Assembly: GCA_033675265.1 (NCBI GenBank)
Contig: JAUJYZ010000637.1
Location: 270,035 to 334,034 of the forward strand
Source: Actinostola sp. cb2023
Taxonomy: Eukaryota > Cnidaria > Anthozoa > Actiniaria > Actinostolidae
DNA: 64,000 bases
Direction of reading: 5' to 3'
Part shown: positions 21,773 through 34,319 of the stretch, piece after piece
How the letters are laid out: every line of letters starts with the position of its first letter
How positions within the stretch are numbered: the first letter of the stretch is position 1
Made by a program: the position numbers and the translations under genes
Notes under the pieces: model-generated
Database searches by the model: none
Told to the model about the DNA's origin: nothing
The model's input: the letters and a program-made list of their open reading frames with translations, nothing else

Positions 21773-22433
21773 CTCAAGCATGTTAAGGCCTGGGTTTTTG
21801 GGTAAAACACTCAAATTTGCCTTAATTGCGTTTGGAACCGAAAAACAAAACGATTTTCGGCTACATAATATATCTCATGAACCTTCAAATTTTGGTGCGT
21901 ATTTCAAAATAAGGGATGGGTCACGTGACCTGTTACGTCACAAATCACGTTTTTCAATTTGGGGAGACGGAAACAAAAGGTACCAAAGTTATTTTTCTGT
22001 TTTTACCTTTGCTTTAATGTCCTTATTATGAATCTGCCTTAACACCTGGACCATCATTCATTTTAAAGGAGATATTATGTAAAATAGGTCACGTGACTAG
22101 ATTTTTTCTATTACGTAGTTGAATATCTCCTTAAATAAGAACGATGGTCCAGGTGTTAAGGCAGATTCATAATAAGAACATTAAAACAAAGATGAAAACA
22201 CAAAAATTACTTTGGTACCTTTTGTCTCCGTCTCCCCAAATTGAAAAACGTGATTTGTGACGTAACTGGTCACGTGACCCATCCCTTATTTTGAAATACC
22301 TACCAAAATGTTAAGTTTCATGAGATATATTACGTAGCCAAAAATCGTTTTATTTTTCTGTTCCAAACTCAATTAAGGCAAATTTAACGTTTTAGGGGAA
22401 TTCTTTAAAATCCCAGGCCTTAACATGCTTGAG
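21773..22433. mobile_element. Foldback element 1 in the 17-bp array
   Basis: 661 bp with arms of about 320 bp. The left end is CTCAAGCATGTTAAGGCCTG and the right end is its inverse. Comparison with the uninterrupted array suggests only GT is duplicated (GTGGT at the left, GTGAC at the right). Three copies of TCACGTGA lie inside. No coding capacity. Confidence 0.85.
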
Positions 22434-22735
22434 GTGACACCGGGCCAGTATAGTAACACTGGGCTAGTGGTGACACTGGGCCAGTAGTAACACTGGACCA
22501 ATGGGTCAACTGGGCTAGTAGTGACACTGGGCTAGTAGTGACACTGGGCCAGTAGTGACACTGGGCCACTGGGCTAGTGGTGACACTGGGCCAGTATAGT
22601 GACAATGGGCCACTGATCTAGTGGTGACACTGGGCCAGTAGTAACACTGGGCCAGTAGTGACACTGGGCCACTGGGCTAGTGGTGACACTGGGCCAGTAT
22701 AGTGACAATGGGCCACTGATCTAGTGGTGACACTG
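22434..22735. repeat. 17-bp minisatellite, block 2
   Basis: Same unit as 21600-21772, with some GTGACAATGGGCCACTGATC variants repeated as a longer period. Confidence 0.9.
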
Positions 22736-23419
22736 CTCCAGGTACTTAAGGCCTGGTTCAAAAGTGGTGACACTTGGAAAATCACATTTCTTGTAATAAC
22801 TCGCTGCTCTAATTTACTTAGGCACTCATATTTAGGCATAAGGTTATATACAAGATTTCAGACATTTGGATCTAACAATTGTGACGTCATGTGGTCACGT
22901 GACCTTATGGAGGAAAATATAGTTTTTCTTAAATGCGGTCGCGAATTCAATAGTAACAATGAAATATCTTTTACGTAATAGCGTTAAGGATAACCAGTTA
23001 AACAAGATAGCGTTTAGAAAACCTCGAAATTATATATAGTTTAAGAAAAAACTACAGAAATATAATCTGATGAAATGGTCACGTGACCTCTTTTCCGAAA
23101 TATTCTCCTTGCAAAAAGCGGAAGACAGGTTTTCTAAACGAGGGTTAATAGATGATCATAAACGTGGATTATACACAACTATTTGCTTTCACTTTCCTCT
23201 TAAACTGGCGACCGCATTTTATATTTTGTTTTCAAAATTCTTTGTCACGTGGTAACCACGTGATACGCTGTTTTGGATTTCATTCACTTAAATGAGTAGA
23301 GGATATAAAACTCTCAAGCTGTGCCAAGTTTTGTGATGTTTAGTCAAAATGATTAGACATTATATATTTTTTCGTTTTTCTGCTATTTAAGGCTTGAACC
23401 AGGCCTTAAGTACCTTGAG
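22736..23419. mobile_element. Foldback-type element 2 in the 17-bp array
   Basis: 684 bp. The ends are CTCCAGGTACTTAAGGCCTG and the inverse CAGGCCTTAAGTACCTTGAG, which share TTAAGGCCTGG with element 1. The arms are short and the interior is unique with two TCACGTGA sites. The array context suggests a 2-bp (TG) target duplication. Confidence 0.8.
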
Positions 23420-25815
23420 TGGGCAGTAGTAACACTGGGCTAGTGGTGACACTGGGCCAGTAGTAACACTGGGCCACTGGGCTAGTGGTGACACTGGGCC
23501 AGTAGTAACACTGGGCTAGTGGACACTGGGCCAGTAGTAACAAACTGGGCTAGTGGTGACACTGGGCCAGTAGTAACACTGGGCTAGTGGACACTGGGCC
23601 AGTAGTAACACTGGGCTAGTGGTGACACTGGACCAATGGGTCAACTGAGCTAGTAGTGACACTGGGCCAGTAGTAACACTGGGCCACTGGGCTAGTGGTG
23701 ACACTGGGCCAGTAGTAACACTGGGCCACTGGGCTAGTGGTGACACTGGACCAAAAATGGGTCAACTGGGCTAGTAGTGACACTGGGCCAGTAGTAACAC
23801 TGGGCCACTGGGCTAGTGGTGACACTGGGCCAGTAGTAACACTGGGCTAGTGGTGACACTGGGCCAGTAGTAACACTGGGCCACTGGGTCAACTGGGCTA
23901 GTAGTGACACTGGGCCAGTAGTAACACTGGGCTAGTGGTGACACTGGGCCAGTAGTAACACTGGACCAATGGGTCAACTGGGCTAGTAGTGACACTGGGC
24001 CAGTAGTAACACTGGGCCACTGGGCTAGTGGTGACACTGGGCCAGTAGTAACACTGGGCTAGTGGTGACACTGGGCCAGTAGTAACACTGGGCTAGTGGT
24101 GACACTGGGCCAGTAGTAACACTGGGCTAGTGGTGACACTGGGCCAGTAGTAACACTGGGCCACTGGGCTAGTGGTGACACTGGGCCAGTAGTAACACTG
24201 GGCCACTGGGCTAGTGGTGACACTGGACCAAAAATGGGTCAACTGGGCTAGTAGTGACACTGGGCCAGTAGTAACACTGGGCCACTGGGCTAGTGGTGAC
24301 ACTGGGCCAGTAGTAACACTGGGCTAGTGGTGACACTGGGCCAGTAGTAACACTGGGCCACTGGGTCAACTGGGCTAGTAGTGACACTGGGCCAGTAGTA
24401 ACACTGGGCTAGTGGTGACACTGGGCCAGTAGTAACACTGGACCAATGGGTCAACTGGGCTAGTAGTGACACTGGGCCAGTAGTAACACTGGGCCACTGG
24501 GCTAGTGGTGACACTGGGCCAGTAGTAACACTGGGCTAGTGGTGACACTGGGCCAGTAGTAACACTGGGCTAGTGGTGACACTGGGCCAGTAGTAACACT
24601 GGGCTAGTGGTGACACTGGGCCAGTAGTAACACTGGGCCACTGGGCTAGTGGTGACACTGGACCAATGGGTCAACTGGGCTAGTAGTGACACTGGGCCAG
24701 TAGTAACACTGGGCCACTGGGCTAGTGGTGACACTGGGCCAGTAGTAACAGTGCTGGGCTAGTGGTGACACTGGGCCAGTAGTAACACTGGGCCATTGGG
24801 CTAGTGGTGACACTGGACCAATGGGTCAACTGGGCTAGTAGTGACACTGGGCCAGTAGTAACACTGGGCCACTGGGCTAGTGGTGACACTGGGCCAGTAG
24901 TAACACTGGGCTAGTGGTGACACTGGGCCAGTAGTAACACTGGGCTAGTGGTGACACTGGGCCAGTAGTAACACTGGGCTAGTGGTGACACTGGGCCAGT
25001 AGTAACACTGGGCCACTGGGCTAGTGGTGACACTGGGCCAGTAGTAACACTGGGCCACTGGGCTAGTGGTGACACTGGACCAAAAATGGGTCAACTGGGC
25101 TAGTAGTGACACTGGGCCAGTAGTAACACTGGGCCACTGGGCTAGTGGTGACACTGGGCCAGTAGTAACACTGGGCTAGTGGTGACACTGGGCCAGTAGT
25201 AACACTGGGCCACTGGGTCAACTGGGCTAGTAGTGACACTGGGCCAGTAGTAACACTGGGCTAGTGGTGACACTGGGCCAGTAGTAACACTGGACCAATG
25301 GGTCAACTGGGCTAGTAGTGACACTGGGCCAGTAGTGACACTGGGCCAGTAGTAATACTGGGCCACTGGGCTAGTGGTGACACTGGGCCAGTAGTAACAC
25401 TGGGCTAGTGGTGACACTGGGCCAGTAGTAACACTGGGCTAGTGGTGACACTGGGCCAGTAGTAACACTGGGCTAGTGGTGACACTGGGCCAGTAGTAAC
25501 ACTGGGCCACTGGGCTAGTGGTGACACTGGACCAATGGGTCAACTGGGCTAGTAGTGACACTGGGCCAGTAGTAACACTGGGCCACTGGGCTAGTGGTGA
25601 CACTGGGCCAGTAGTAACAGTGCTGGGCTAGTGGTGACACTGGGCCAGTAGTAACACTGGGCCATTGGGCTAGTGGTGACACTGGACCAATGGGTCAACT
25701 GGGCTAGTAGTGACACTGGGCCAGTAGTAACACTGGGCCACTGGGCTAGTGGTGACACTGGGCCAGTGTCACTACTAGCCCAGTTGACCCATTGGTCCAG
25801 AGTCACCAGTGGCCC
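23420..25815. repeat. 17-bp minisatellite, block 3
   Basis: About 2.4 kb of the 17-bp unit. Higher-order blocks of 300-600 bp recur, marked by ACTGGACCAATGGGTCAACTGG or the variant with CCAAAAATGGG. The last units (about 25768-25815) are inverted, so the block ends in a small palindrome. All minus-strand frames here (WPSVTTSPV repeats) are by-products. Confidence 0.93.
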
Positions 25816-26154
25816 AGATACAACACTGAAAGGGGTACTTTAACTGTATATAGGAACAATCTATAGAAATAATCTAGAAACGTTACGACATATACAAATA
25901 TAACCGTATTCCATTGTATAGATGTAAGTTATAACATAGTCAGAACATATATATAAGCCATGTAATGACGTAGACTGTGCGTCGTACATGGCGCATCAAC
26001 CGATATAAAACATGAAAACAACCCTGCATTTAAATTTGCATTTTTGCATATTATAATTTGTTGGCGAAATCTGTTCATACATGTAAGTTTCATACATGTA
26101 AGTAAGAATTTATGCATATCTTTCTACTGAAAAGGACCATTCAAGTTTTTGTTT
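25816..26154. other. No gene seen
   Basis: AT-rich spacer between the satellite and the next tandem repeat. No exon recognised. Confidence 0.4.
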
Positions 26155-26445
26155 GTAGGCTAAAACACTTACAAAAATATAGGCTAAAACACATAAATTT
26201 ATGTGTCCTGAGATATAAATATGTACTATATGTGTAGGCTAAAACACATAACTTTATGTGTCTTGAGATATAAATGTACTATATGTGTAGGCTAAAGCAC
26301 ATAAGTTTATGTGCCCTGAGATATAAATGTACTTTACATGTATGTGTAGGCTAAAGCACATAAGTTTATGTGCCCTGAGATATAAATGTACTATATGTGT
26401 AGGCTTATAAAGCACATAAGTTTATGTGCCCTGAGATATAAAGGA
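26155..26445. repeat. About 55-bp tandem repeat
   Basis: Five units containing GTAGGCTAAARCACATAA and TGAGATATAAATGTACTA. It stands directly upstream of the first possible exon of the Ser-rich gene. Confidence 0.85.
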
Positions 26446-26479
26446 TTGAATACAACTGTCATAAAACTCTTGAATTTCG

Positions 26480-28615
26480 ATGGCATACAAAATGGTGGAC
26501 ACGCGCGCAAAGCAGTTTGGGTGGGTCGGCTCCTTTAAGCTTATCTGCAATGCTACATTTAAATGTTTATTGTATTTGAAACCTTTTTCTTCTTCTTTTA
26601 GGATTCTGGTGCTGATAGCAGTTCTCGTGAGATTCAGGTACAATGTGACACAGGGGCTCTGTAAACATCATACATGTATATCTAATTTATGCCAAATAGA
26701 ACTCATAAAATATTATCAATTTGTTACTGTATGTTAAACATTATACTTGTTATTTAACCACAAAACAGTATCAAAATGTAGTATATGATATACTACATTT
26801 TGAACTGTCAGAGTTTCACATCTAGCGTTCATTATTCTTTAGTGCTCTGATTCTGATTCAAACAGCTTGGGGGAATACTCAAGTAGTGAGAGTGAACATG
26901 AGGTGAGTAATAGTCATGTATGTACATGTATGTTAGTTATTTCCCCAAATGTTTCGTAAGAAAGTACAAGCAGAGAGGTGTAAGAGAAAGGAGACACAAC
27001 TATTGTGTTAATTATAAGTAGAAAATAAACTCGGATTGGATGAAAGCTAAAGCAGTCAGATACAATCCCACAGGGATTAGAATCATGGGTTACTACTATG
27101 GCAAATGCATGTCAGACCATCATAAGAAGTTTTGAACAAGTAATGAGATTGATTTACAGTATGTTAGACTGTATTACCAAAGAACTGAAATTATTTTGAT
27201 AATCTATGACAGTGCACTTTTGGCCAGTATAATAAATTCATTTATCTAGTGTTAAGGGAGTGCAACCATGATTGTTTTACAGAAGCAGAATAGTTGCGTC
27301 AGCTTTCCCTAGAGCTGTTGCTGAGAAACAGTCAAATGTGATGACTCTCGCGTTATACTGTTTCGTCATACCAAGAAAAATGGGCTTTGACACTTTCATA
27401 TAACAAAGTAGTTTGTTGTTGTTGTTGCTATTTTTAATTTTATGTTCTACCTTGCTGTACAGGATACTGATGTCACAGAAAGCCTTAAAAAGGTGGCAGA
27501 AAGAGATATTCAATCCAAAAAGAGAGAGGAGAAGCCATCAATTACAAGTTTGGTGGAAGACTTCACTTCCATAACTGCAGCACTATGTCCACAAGCCACT
27601 CCTTCCATCGACAACATCGTCGTCATCATCATCAAATAACATTGACATTATAAATGCTCTTTCCAACATCTCATCACTCCTTGAACAGTTCTCATCACAT
27701 ATTCCCACTAGTTTGCCTGATCACACCAGTCATGAGTCTGCATCACATGCTGCCTGACAAATTGCATATTGGTCATCACTATTTGTATCCATGTGTCAAC
27801 ACAATAAATAACCAATTATCATCCACCACCACTCTGCCACCATCATCCACCACCACTCTGCCACCATCATCCACCACCACTCTGCCACCATCATCCACCA
27901 CCACTCTGCCACCATCATCCACCACCACTCTGCCACCATCATCCACCACCACTCTGCCACCACAATCCACCACCACTCTGCCACCACAATCCACCACCAC
28001 TCTGCCACCATCATCCACCACCACTCTGCCACCACAATCCACCACCACTCTGCCACCACAATCCACCACCACTCTGCCACCATCATCCACCACCACTCTG
28101 CCACCATCATCCACCACCACTCTGCCACCATCATCCACCACCACTCTGCCACCATCATCCACCACCACTCTGCCACCATCATCCACCACCACTCTGCCAC
28201 CATCATCCACCACCACTCTGCCACCATCATCCATCGCCACTCTGCCACCATCATCCACCACCACTCTGCCACCATCATCCACCACCACTCTGCCACCATT
28301 ATCCATCGCCACTCAGCCGCCATCATCCACCACCACTCTACCACCTACCATCACATGGGATCCTGACACATACCTTGCATATCACAAAACCAATCAAACA
28401 GTGGAGGAGTGGCTTGGAGAGTTGAAAATCCCAAGAAATGTGGAGTCGTTGAATGATGTAAAGCGTATTTGGGAACTGGGTTCCAAGAACTGCCCCCCAT
28501 TGTCAGAATGAACTCCCAAGATGAGAACCTTCAATGGAAGTCATGGAAGTCATTCTTCAATCTTCAACCAAAGAAAGAAGATTTACATGATTTTCAAGAA
28601 TTGCTACTTCGATGA
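26480..28615 (+). CDS. Multi-exon gene: Ser-rich micro-exons and Thr/Ser/Pro repeat
   Basis: Three phase-0 exons can be placed. Exon 26602-26637 (DSGADSSSREIQ) follows TTCTTTTAG and ends before GTACAA. Exon 26843-26902 (CSDSDSNSLGEYSSSESEHE) ends before GTGAGT. An exon from 27463 follows TGCTGTACAG (DTDVTESLKKVAERDIQ). A first exon from ATG 26480 (MAYKMVDTRAK) is possible. The last exon changes frame near the TCGTCGTCATCATC run at about 27625 and again before the repeat. The repeat has some 21 copies of 24 bp (PPSSTTTL, 27824-28345), followed by a unique tail (VEEWLGELKIPRNVESLNDV). A stop at 28509 is probably a frameshift at a run of six C near 28489; the other frame reads on (SQDENLQWKSWKSFFN) to 28615. 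AATAAA is at 28799-28804. Function unknown; no domain recognised. Confidence 0.55.
27824..28345. repeat. 24-bp coding minisatellite (PPSSTTTL)
   Basis: Roughly 21 units of CCATCATCCACCACCACTCT plus GCCA, in frame with the flanking coding sequence. A few units have CCACAATCC (Pro-Gln-Ser). The product is a mucin-like stretch that would be heavily O-glycosylated if secreted, but no signal peptide was found. Minus-strand frames here are by-products. Confidence 0.9.
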
Positions 28616-28945
28616 AAACAAAGTAAAAGAACTGCACTTAGAAGTAAAGCCAGGAAAACTGTACAAACTTGTTTCTACAAAAACAAAATTGACATGTATG
28701 TAAGTGTGAACATATATTTGGCTGCTATCCAAATGTGTGAACAGAACATTGATATATTTCATATGTATTTCATTGCAAACGTTTTTGTATTTTTCAAAAA
28801 TAAATAGCAATTAATTTGTGTCAAGTTTTAAATCAAACACCAGGTCCATGTCTTACTATTATAATTAAGACTCAGTTGCGTAGCCACGATCGGAGAGGGG
28901 AGGGGGCTAAAGTACAGGTGAATGCCATCAATTATACAAAAAAAG

Positions 28946-29005
28946 AGTGGCCTCCATCTAGCATACTGGGGTTGTGAGACCGGATCAGTCTATATCTATT
29001 TTTAG
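28946..29005. repeat. Fragment of the CAGGAGCCC TIR family
   Basis: GGCCTCCATCTAGCATACTG and the following TTGTGAGACCGGATCAG match the inner part of the termini of the element at 63296-63830. No intact end is present here. Confidence 0.55.
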
Positions 29006-29279
29006 ACTGACACCTTTTCAAACTTATTTTCAGATTGGGTTTTATCATAATATGTACTTCAATTCTGTATTGAAAAACAGCTCAATTTTATCCACCATAT
29101 TCCATCAGGTAGCATCGTATTATACAGTGTAAAGTGTGGTGTATGTACAAGCGAAAGTTGTCGATTGTAAGTTAAATTATCAAATGTTTTTTCCTTCATA
29201 AAAATGTTTGTTTTAGACAATTGCGGCATTGAAACGGTGGGCTATAGACAAGACTTGCACATTGAAACAAGACATATGT

Positions 29280-29945
29280 AAATTAAAAGAGTGGGCTCGC
29301 AAACTGTGGCATTGAAATGGTGGGATATAAGCTACACTGCATAAACCACAGTTCGAGTTGACGCAAACTGTGGCATTGAAATGGCGGGCTATAAGCTACA
29401 CTGCATAAACCACAGTTCGAGTTGACGCAAACTGTACTGTGGCATTGAAATGGTGGGCTATAAGCTACACTGCATAAACCACAGTTCGCGTTGACGCAAA
29501 CTGTGGTATTGAATATAAGCCTATAAGCTATACTGCATAAACCACAGTTCGCGTTGACACAAACTGTGGCATTGAAATGGTGGACTATAAGCTACACTGC
29601 ATAAACCACAGTTCGCGTTGACGCAAACTGTGGTATTGAATATAAGCCTATAAGCTACACTGCATAAACCACAGTTCGCGTTGACGCAAACTGTGGTATT
29701 GAAATGGTGGGCTATAAGCTACACTGCATAAACCACAGTTCGCGTTGACGCAAACTGTGGTATTGAAATGGTGGGATATAAGCTACACTGCATAAACCAC
29801 AGTTCGCGTTGACGCAAACTGTGTCCACTTAACCCTAACGTGGCTAAGATAGCAAACCACATTTCGCGATCAACGCAATCTGTGGTGTTACTCATAAACC
29901 ACAGTTCGCGTTGACGCAAACTGTGGCATTGAAACGGTGGGCTAT
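29280..29945. repeat. About 65-70-bp hairpin minisatellite
   Basis: Nine or so units. Each has ACGCAAACTGTGG, then ATAAGCTACACTGCATAAAC and CCACAGTTCGCGT. The first and last parts are inverted copies, so every unit, and every pair of units, can form a hairpin. Some units are diverged (TGAATATAAGCC). Confidence 0.9.
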
Positions 29946-30382
29946 AAAATTAAATGTTAGTGTGTAATAGTCACAAAAGAAAATAATAGAAATATGGTGT
30001 ATACTAGTGTCTGTTAGTCTACTAACTATTTCACGGGTTTCAGTATTTATATAGTCCCCTTTCCAATCCCTGACGGCTCCAAAGGAGACTAGGGTTTATT
30101 AAAATCACTGCTATCTATTATAAAAATATTATAAACGCTTCCTAAGGGAATTATCCATTTTATTCCACGTTTCTTTGAAGAAAATGAATTGCATTCGAAC
30201 AATTATTGCATCTGAACTCGGTACCCTGGATTAACAATGCTTTGGTCTAACTCTTCAAAACTCCTTATTGTGTCTCCCATCTTTCTCATTTCACTCTATG
30301 TAACATGAAACAAACTTCTTATTGCGTCTCCCATCTTTCTTATTTCACTCTTTGTAACATGAAACAAACTCCTAGCCTTATT
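29946..30382. other. No gene; a 63-bp tandem duplication
   Basis: Two copies of a segment containing TGTAACATGAAACAAACT and TCTCCCATCTTTCT at about 30245-30372. Nothing else recognised. Confidence 0.5.
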
Positions 30383-33300
30383 GCGTGGGTATCATATCAT
30401 GGGCCATGGGTCATGGTCCATGTCGTGGGTATCATGTCGTGGGTATCATGTCGTGGGTATCATGTCGTGGGTATCATGTGGTGGGTATCATGTGGTGGGT
30501 ATCATGTCGTGGGTACCATGTCGTGGGTATCATGTCGTGGGTAACATGTCGTGGGTACCATGTCGTGGGTAACATGTGGTGGGTAACATGTCGTGGGTAT
30601 CATGTGTCGTGGGTATCATGTCATGGGTATCATGTGGTGGGTAACATGTCGTGGGTATCATGTGTCGTGGGTATCATGTCGTGGGTATCATGTCGTGGGT
30701 ATCATGTCGTGGGTATCATGTCGTGGGTATCATGTGGTGGGTATCATGTGGTGGGTATCATGTCGTGGGTACCATGTCGTGGGTATCATGTCGTGGGTAT
30801 CATGTGGTGGGTAACATGTCGTGGGTATCATGTGTCGTGGGTATCATGTCGTGGGTATCATGTCGTGGGTATCATGTCGTGGGTATCATGTCGTGGGTAT
30901 CATGTCGTGGGTATCATGTGGTGGGTATCATGTCGTGGGTATCATGTGTCGTGGGTAATTTTTATTATTCATTTTTATATTTATTTATTTATATTATTTA
31001 TATTTTTTTGTTAACATCCTTGCGATACTTATGGTTTTAAGGATAATAAAGATAGATGTAGATGTAGATGTGGGTAGCATGTCGTGGGTACCATGTCGTG
31101 GGTATCATGTGTCGTGGGTACCATGTCATGGGTATCATGTCATGGGTATCATGTGTCGTGGGTATCATTTGGTGGGTAACATGTCGTGGGTATCATGTCA
31201 TGGGTACCATGTCGTGGGTATCATGTGGTGGGTATCATGTCGTGGGTATCATGTCGTGGGTATCATGTGGTGGGTATCATGTGGTGGGTATCATGTGGTG
31301 GGTATCATGTGGTGGGTATCATGTCGTGGGTATCATGTGTCGTGGGTAATTTTTATTATTCATTTTTATATTTATTTATTTATATTATTTATATTTTTTT
31401 GTTAACATCCTTGCGATACTTATGGTTTTAAGGATAATAAAGATAGATGTAGATGTAGATGTGGGTAGCATGTCGTGGGTACCATGTCGTGGGTATCATG
31501 TCATGGGTATCATGTGTCGTGGGTATCATTTGGTGGGTAACATGTCGTGGGTATCATGTCATGGGTACCATGTCGTGGGTATCATGTGGTGGGTATCATG
31601 TCGTGGGTATCATGTGTCCTGGGTATCATGTGTCCTGGGTACCATGTCATGGGTATCATGTGTCGTGGGTATCATGTGGTGGGTAACATGTCGTGGGTAT
31701 CATGTCGTGGGTATCATGCCGTGGGTATCATGTGGTGGGTATTATGTGGTAGGTATCATGTGGTGGGTATCATGTGGTGGGTAACATGTGGTGGGTATCA
31801 TGTCGTGGGTACCATGTCGTGGCTATCATGTGGTGGGTATCATGTCGTGGGTACCATGTCGTGGGTATCATGCCGTGGGTATCATGTGGTGGGTATCATG
31901 TCGTGGGTATCATGTGGTGGGTATCATGTGGTGGGTATCATGTGGTGGGTATCATGTGGTAGGTATCATGCCGTGGGTATCATGTGGTGGTAATCATGTG
32001 GTGGGTATCATGTCGTGGGTACCATGTCGTGGCTATCATGTGGTGGGTATCATGTCGTGGGTACCATGTCGTGGGTATCATGCCGTGGGTATCATGTGGT
32101 GGGTATCATGTCGTGGGTATCATGCCGTGGGTATCATGTGGTGGGTATCATGCCGTGGGTATCATGTGGTGGGTATCATGTGGTGGGTATCATGTGGTGG
32201 GTATCATGTCGTGGGTATCATGTCTTGGGTACCATGTCGTGGGTATCATGTCTTGGGTACCATGTCGTGGTTATCATGTGGTGGGTACCATGTGGAGGGT
32301 ACCATGGTGTGGGTATCATGTCATGGGTACCATGTCGTGCGTACCCACGACATGGTACCCACGACATGATACCCACGACATGGTACCCAAGACATGATAG
32401 CCACGACATGGTACCCAAGACATGATACCCACGACATGATACCCACGACATGATACCCACGACATGATACCCACGACATGATACCCACAACATGGTACCC
32501 AAGACATGATACCCACCACATGATACCCACCACATGATATCCACGGCATGATACCCACGACATGATACCCACGGCATGATACCCACCACATGACACCCAC
32601 CACATGATACCCACGAAATGATACCCACGACATGATTCCCACGACATGATACCCACGACATGGTACCCATGACACATGATACCCACCACATGATACCCAC
32701 GACATGATACCCACGACATGATACCCACAGCATGATAGCCACGACATGATACCCACAACATGGTACCCAAGACATGGTACCCAAGACATGACACCCACCA
32801 CATGATACCCACGAAATGATACCCACCACATGGTACACACGACATGATACCCACCACAATACCCTTCACATGATAGCCACGACATGATACCCACGACACA
32901 TGATACCCATCACATGATACCCACATGATACCCACCGCATGATACCCACAACATGGTACCCACCACATGATAGCCACGTCATGATACCCATGACATGATA
33001 CCCACGACATGGTACCCATGACACATGATACCCACCACATGATACCCACCACATGATACCCACCACATGATACCCACGGCATGATAGCCACGACATACCC
33101 ACAACATGGTACCCAAGACATGACACCCACCACATGATACCCACGAAATGATACCCACCACATGGTACACACGACATGGTACCCACGATATGGTACCCAC
33201 CACATGATACCCACGTAATGATACCCACGACATGATACCCACCACATGATAGCCAAGACATGATACCCACCACATGGTACACACGACATGATACCCACCA

Positions 33301-33838
33301 CAATACCCACCACATGATAGCCACGACATGATACCCACGACACATGATACCCATCACATGATACCCACATGATACCCACAACATGGTACCCACAACATGG
33401 TACCCAAGACATGATACCCACGACATGATACCCACGACATGATACCCACAACATGGTACCCAAGACATGATACCCACAACATGGTACCCAAGACATGATA
33501 CCCACGACATGATACCCACGGCATGATACCCACCATATGATACCCACGGCATGATACCCACCACATGATACCCACCGCATGATACCCACGACATGGTATC
33601 CACGACATGGTATCCATGACATGGTTCCCACAACATGATAGCTATGAAATGGTACCCACAACATGATAGCTATGAAATGATACCCACAACATGATACCCA
33701 ACACATGGTACCCACGACATGGTATCCACGACATGGTACCCACGACATGGTATCCACAACATGGTACCCACAACATGATAGCTATGAAATGATACCCAAC
33801 ACATGGTACCCAAGATATGATGTCATGGGTACCATGTC
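30383..33838. repeat. 14-bp satellite in a giant inverted array
   Basis: The unit GTGGGTATCATGTC (variants GTGG, ATGG, TACC and AACC) repeats over some 3.4 kb. Left of about 32343 the units run in one direction; right of it they are the reverse complement (GACATGATACCCAC), so the whole is a palindrome with arms of about 1.9 and 1.5 kb. Two spacers of 120 bp (30957-31077 and 31348-31468) are near-identical and 391 bp apart, showing a higher-order duplication. Because 14 is not a multiple of three and the unit has no stop in this direction, frames of up to 478 codons appear (GYHVVGIMSW). They are artefacts. Confidence 0.95.
30957..31077. repeat. Spacer with LINE-tail-like end
   Basis: AT-rich and ending AAGGATAATAAAGATAGATG plus TAGATGTAGATG, which looks like the 3' tail of a LINE or SINE with a short microsatellite end. 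An apparently identical copy is at 31348-31468. Confidence 0.5.
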
Positions 33839-34303
33839 AAATCGACTAGGGCGTGGCCAGTCACAATGTGAAACATGTTTTTTTTGTTCATCTCATGTAT
33901 ATCTCTCAGGTGACACCATTTTCAGTTGATTGAAGAAAGATTGATAGTTTTCTCTCGACCCAGGGGTTATCATATAAATATAATATATTATCGAGTATAT
34001 CATATTTCCCTGTTCTGAGTTGTGAACGTTAACTTAGGGTCAGGAATAGTGGAAATGTTTATTTCTGGAAAACAAATGTAATATTAATGGTCATTAAAAT
34101 GGTTTTGACACATCAATTGTTTATGGATAGAAAACAAAAAGCAAACTACAAATGATTTGCTTAAATGTAGTTACCAATGTACCCATAAAATAGCTAAAGT
34201 AGACTAATAAACACTAGTAGATCTTATTTCCATTACCAATTCTTTTCTCTTTATTTGACTCTTGCACACTAACTGTTGCTATCAGCATTGTTGAGGTGGG
34301 ATT
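33839..34303. other. No gene seen
   Basis: AT-rich spacer between the satellite and the large inverted-repeat element; no exon or clear repeat. Confidence 0.4.
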
Positions 34304-34319
34304 CACAGGAAAAAATCCA

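Noticed and set aside
21567..25806. Many minus-strand ORFs with WPSVTTSPV repeats
   Set aside because: By-products of the 17-bp minisatellite.
27277..27513. 78-codon minus-strand ORF
   Set aside because: Overlaps the intron and exon start of the plus-strand gene and has no domain.
27779..28344. Minus-strand ORFs (GGRVVVDD and WWWMMVAE repeats)
   Set aside because: Mirror frames of the 24-bp coding repeat of the plus-strand gene.
29280..29945. CRISPR-like direct repeats
   Set aside because: The whole unit repeats with no variable spacers, and the context is an animal genome.
30385..33757. Long open frames (up to 478 codons) with GYHVVGIMSWVSC repeats
   Set aside because: The 14-bp unit has no stop in one direction and reads the same in all three frames, so the ORFs follow from the satellite. 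No unique start or end domain.
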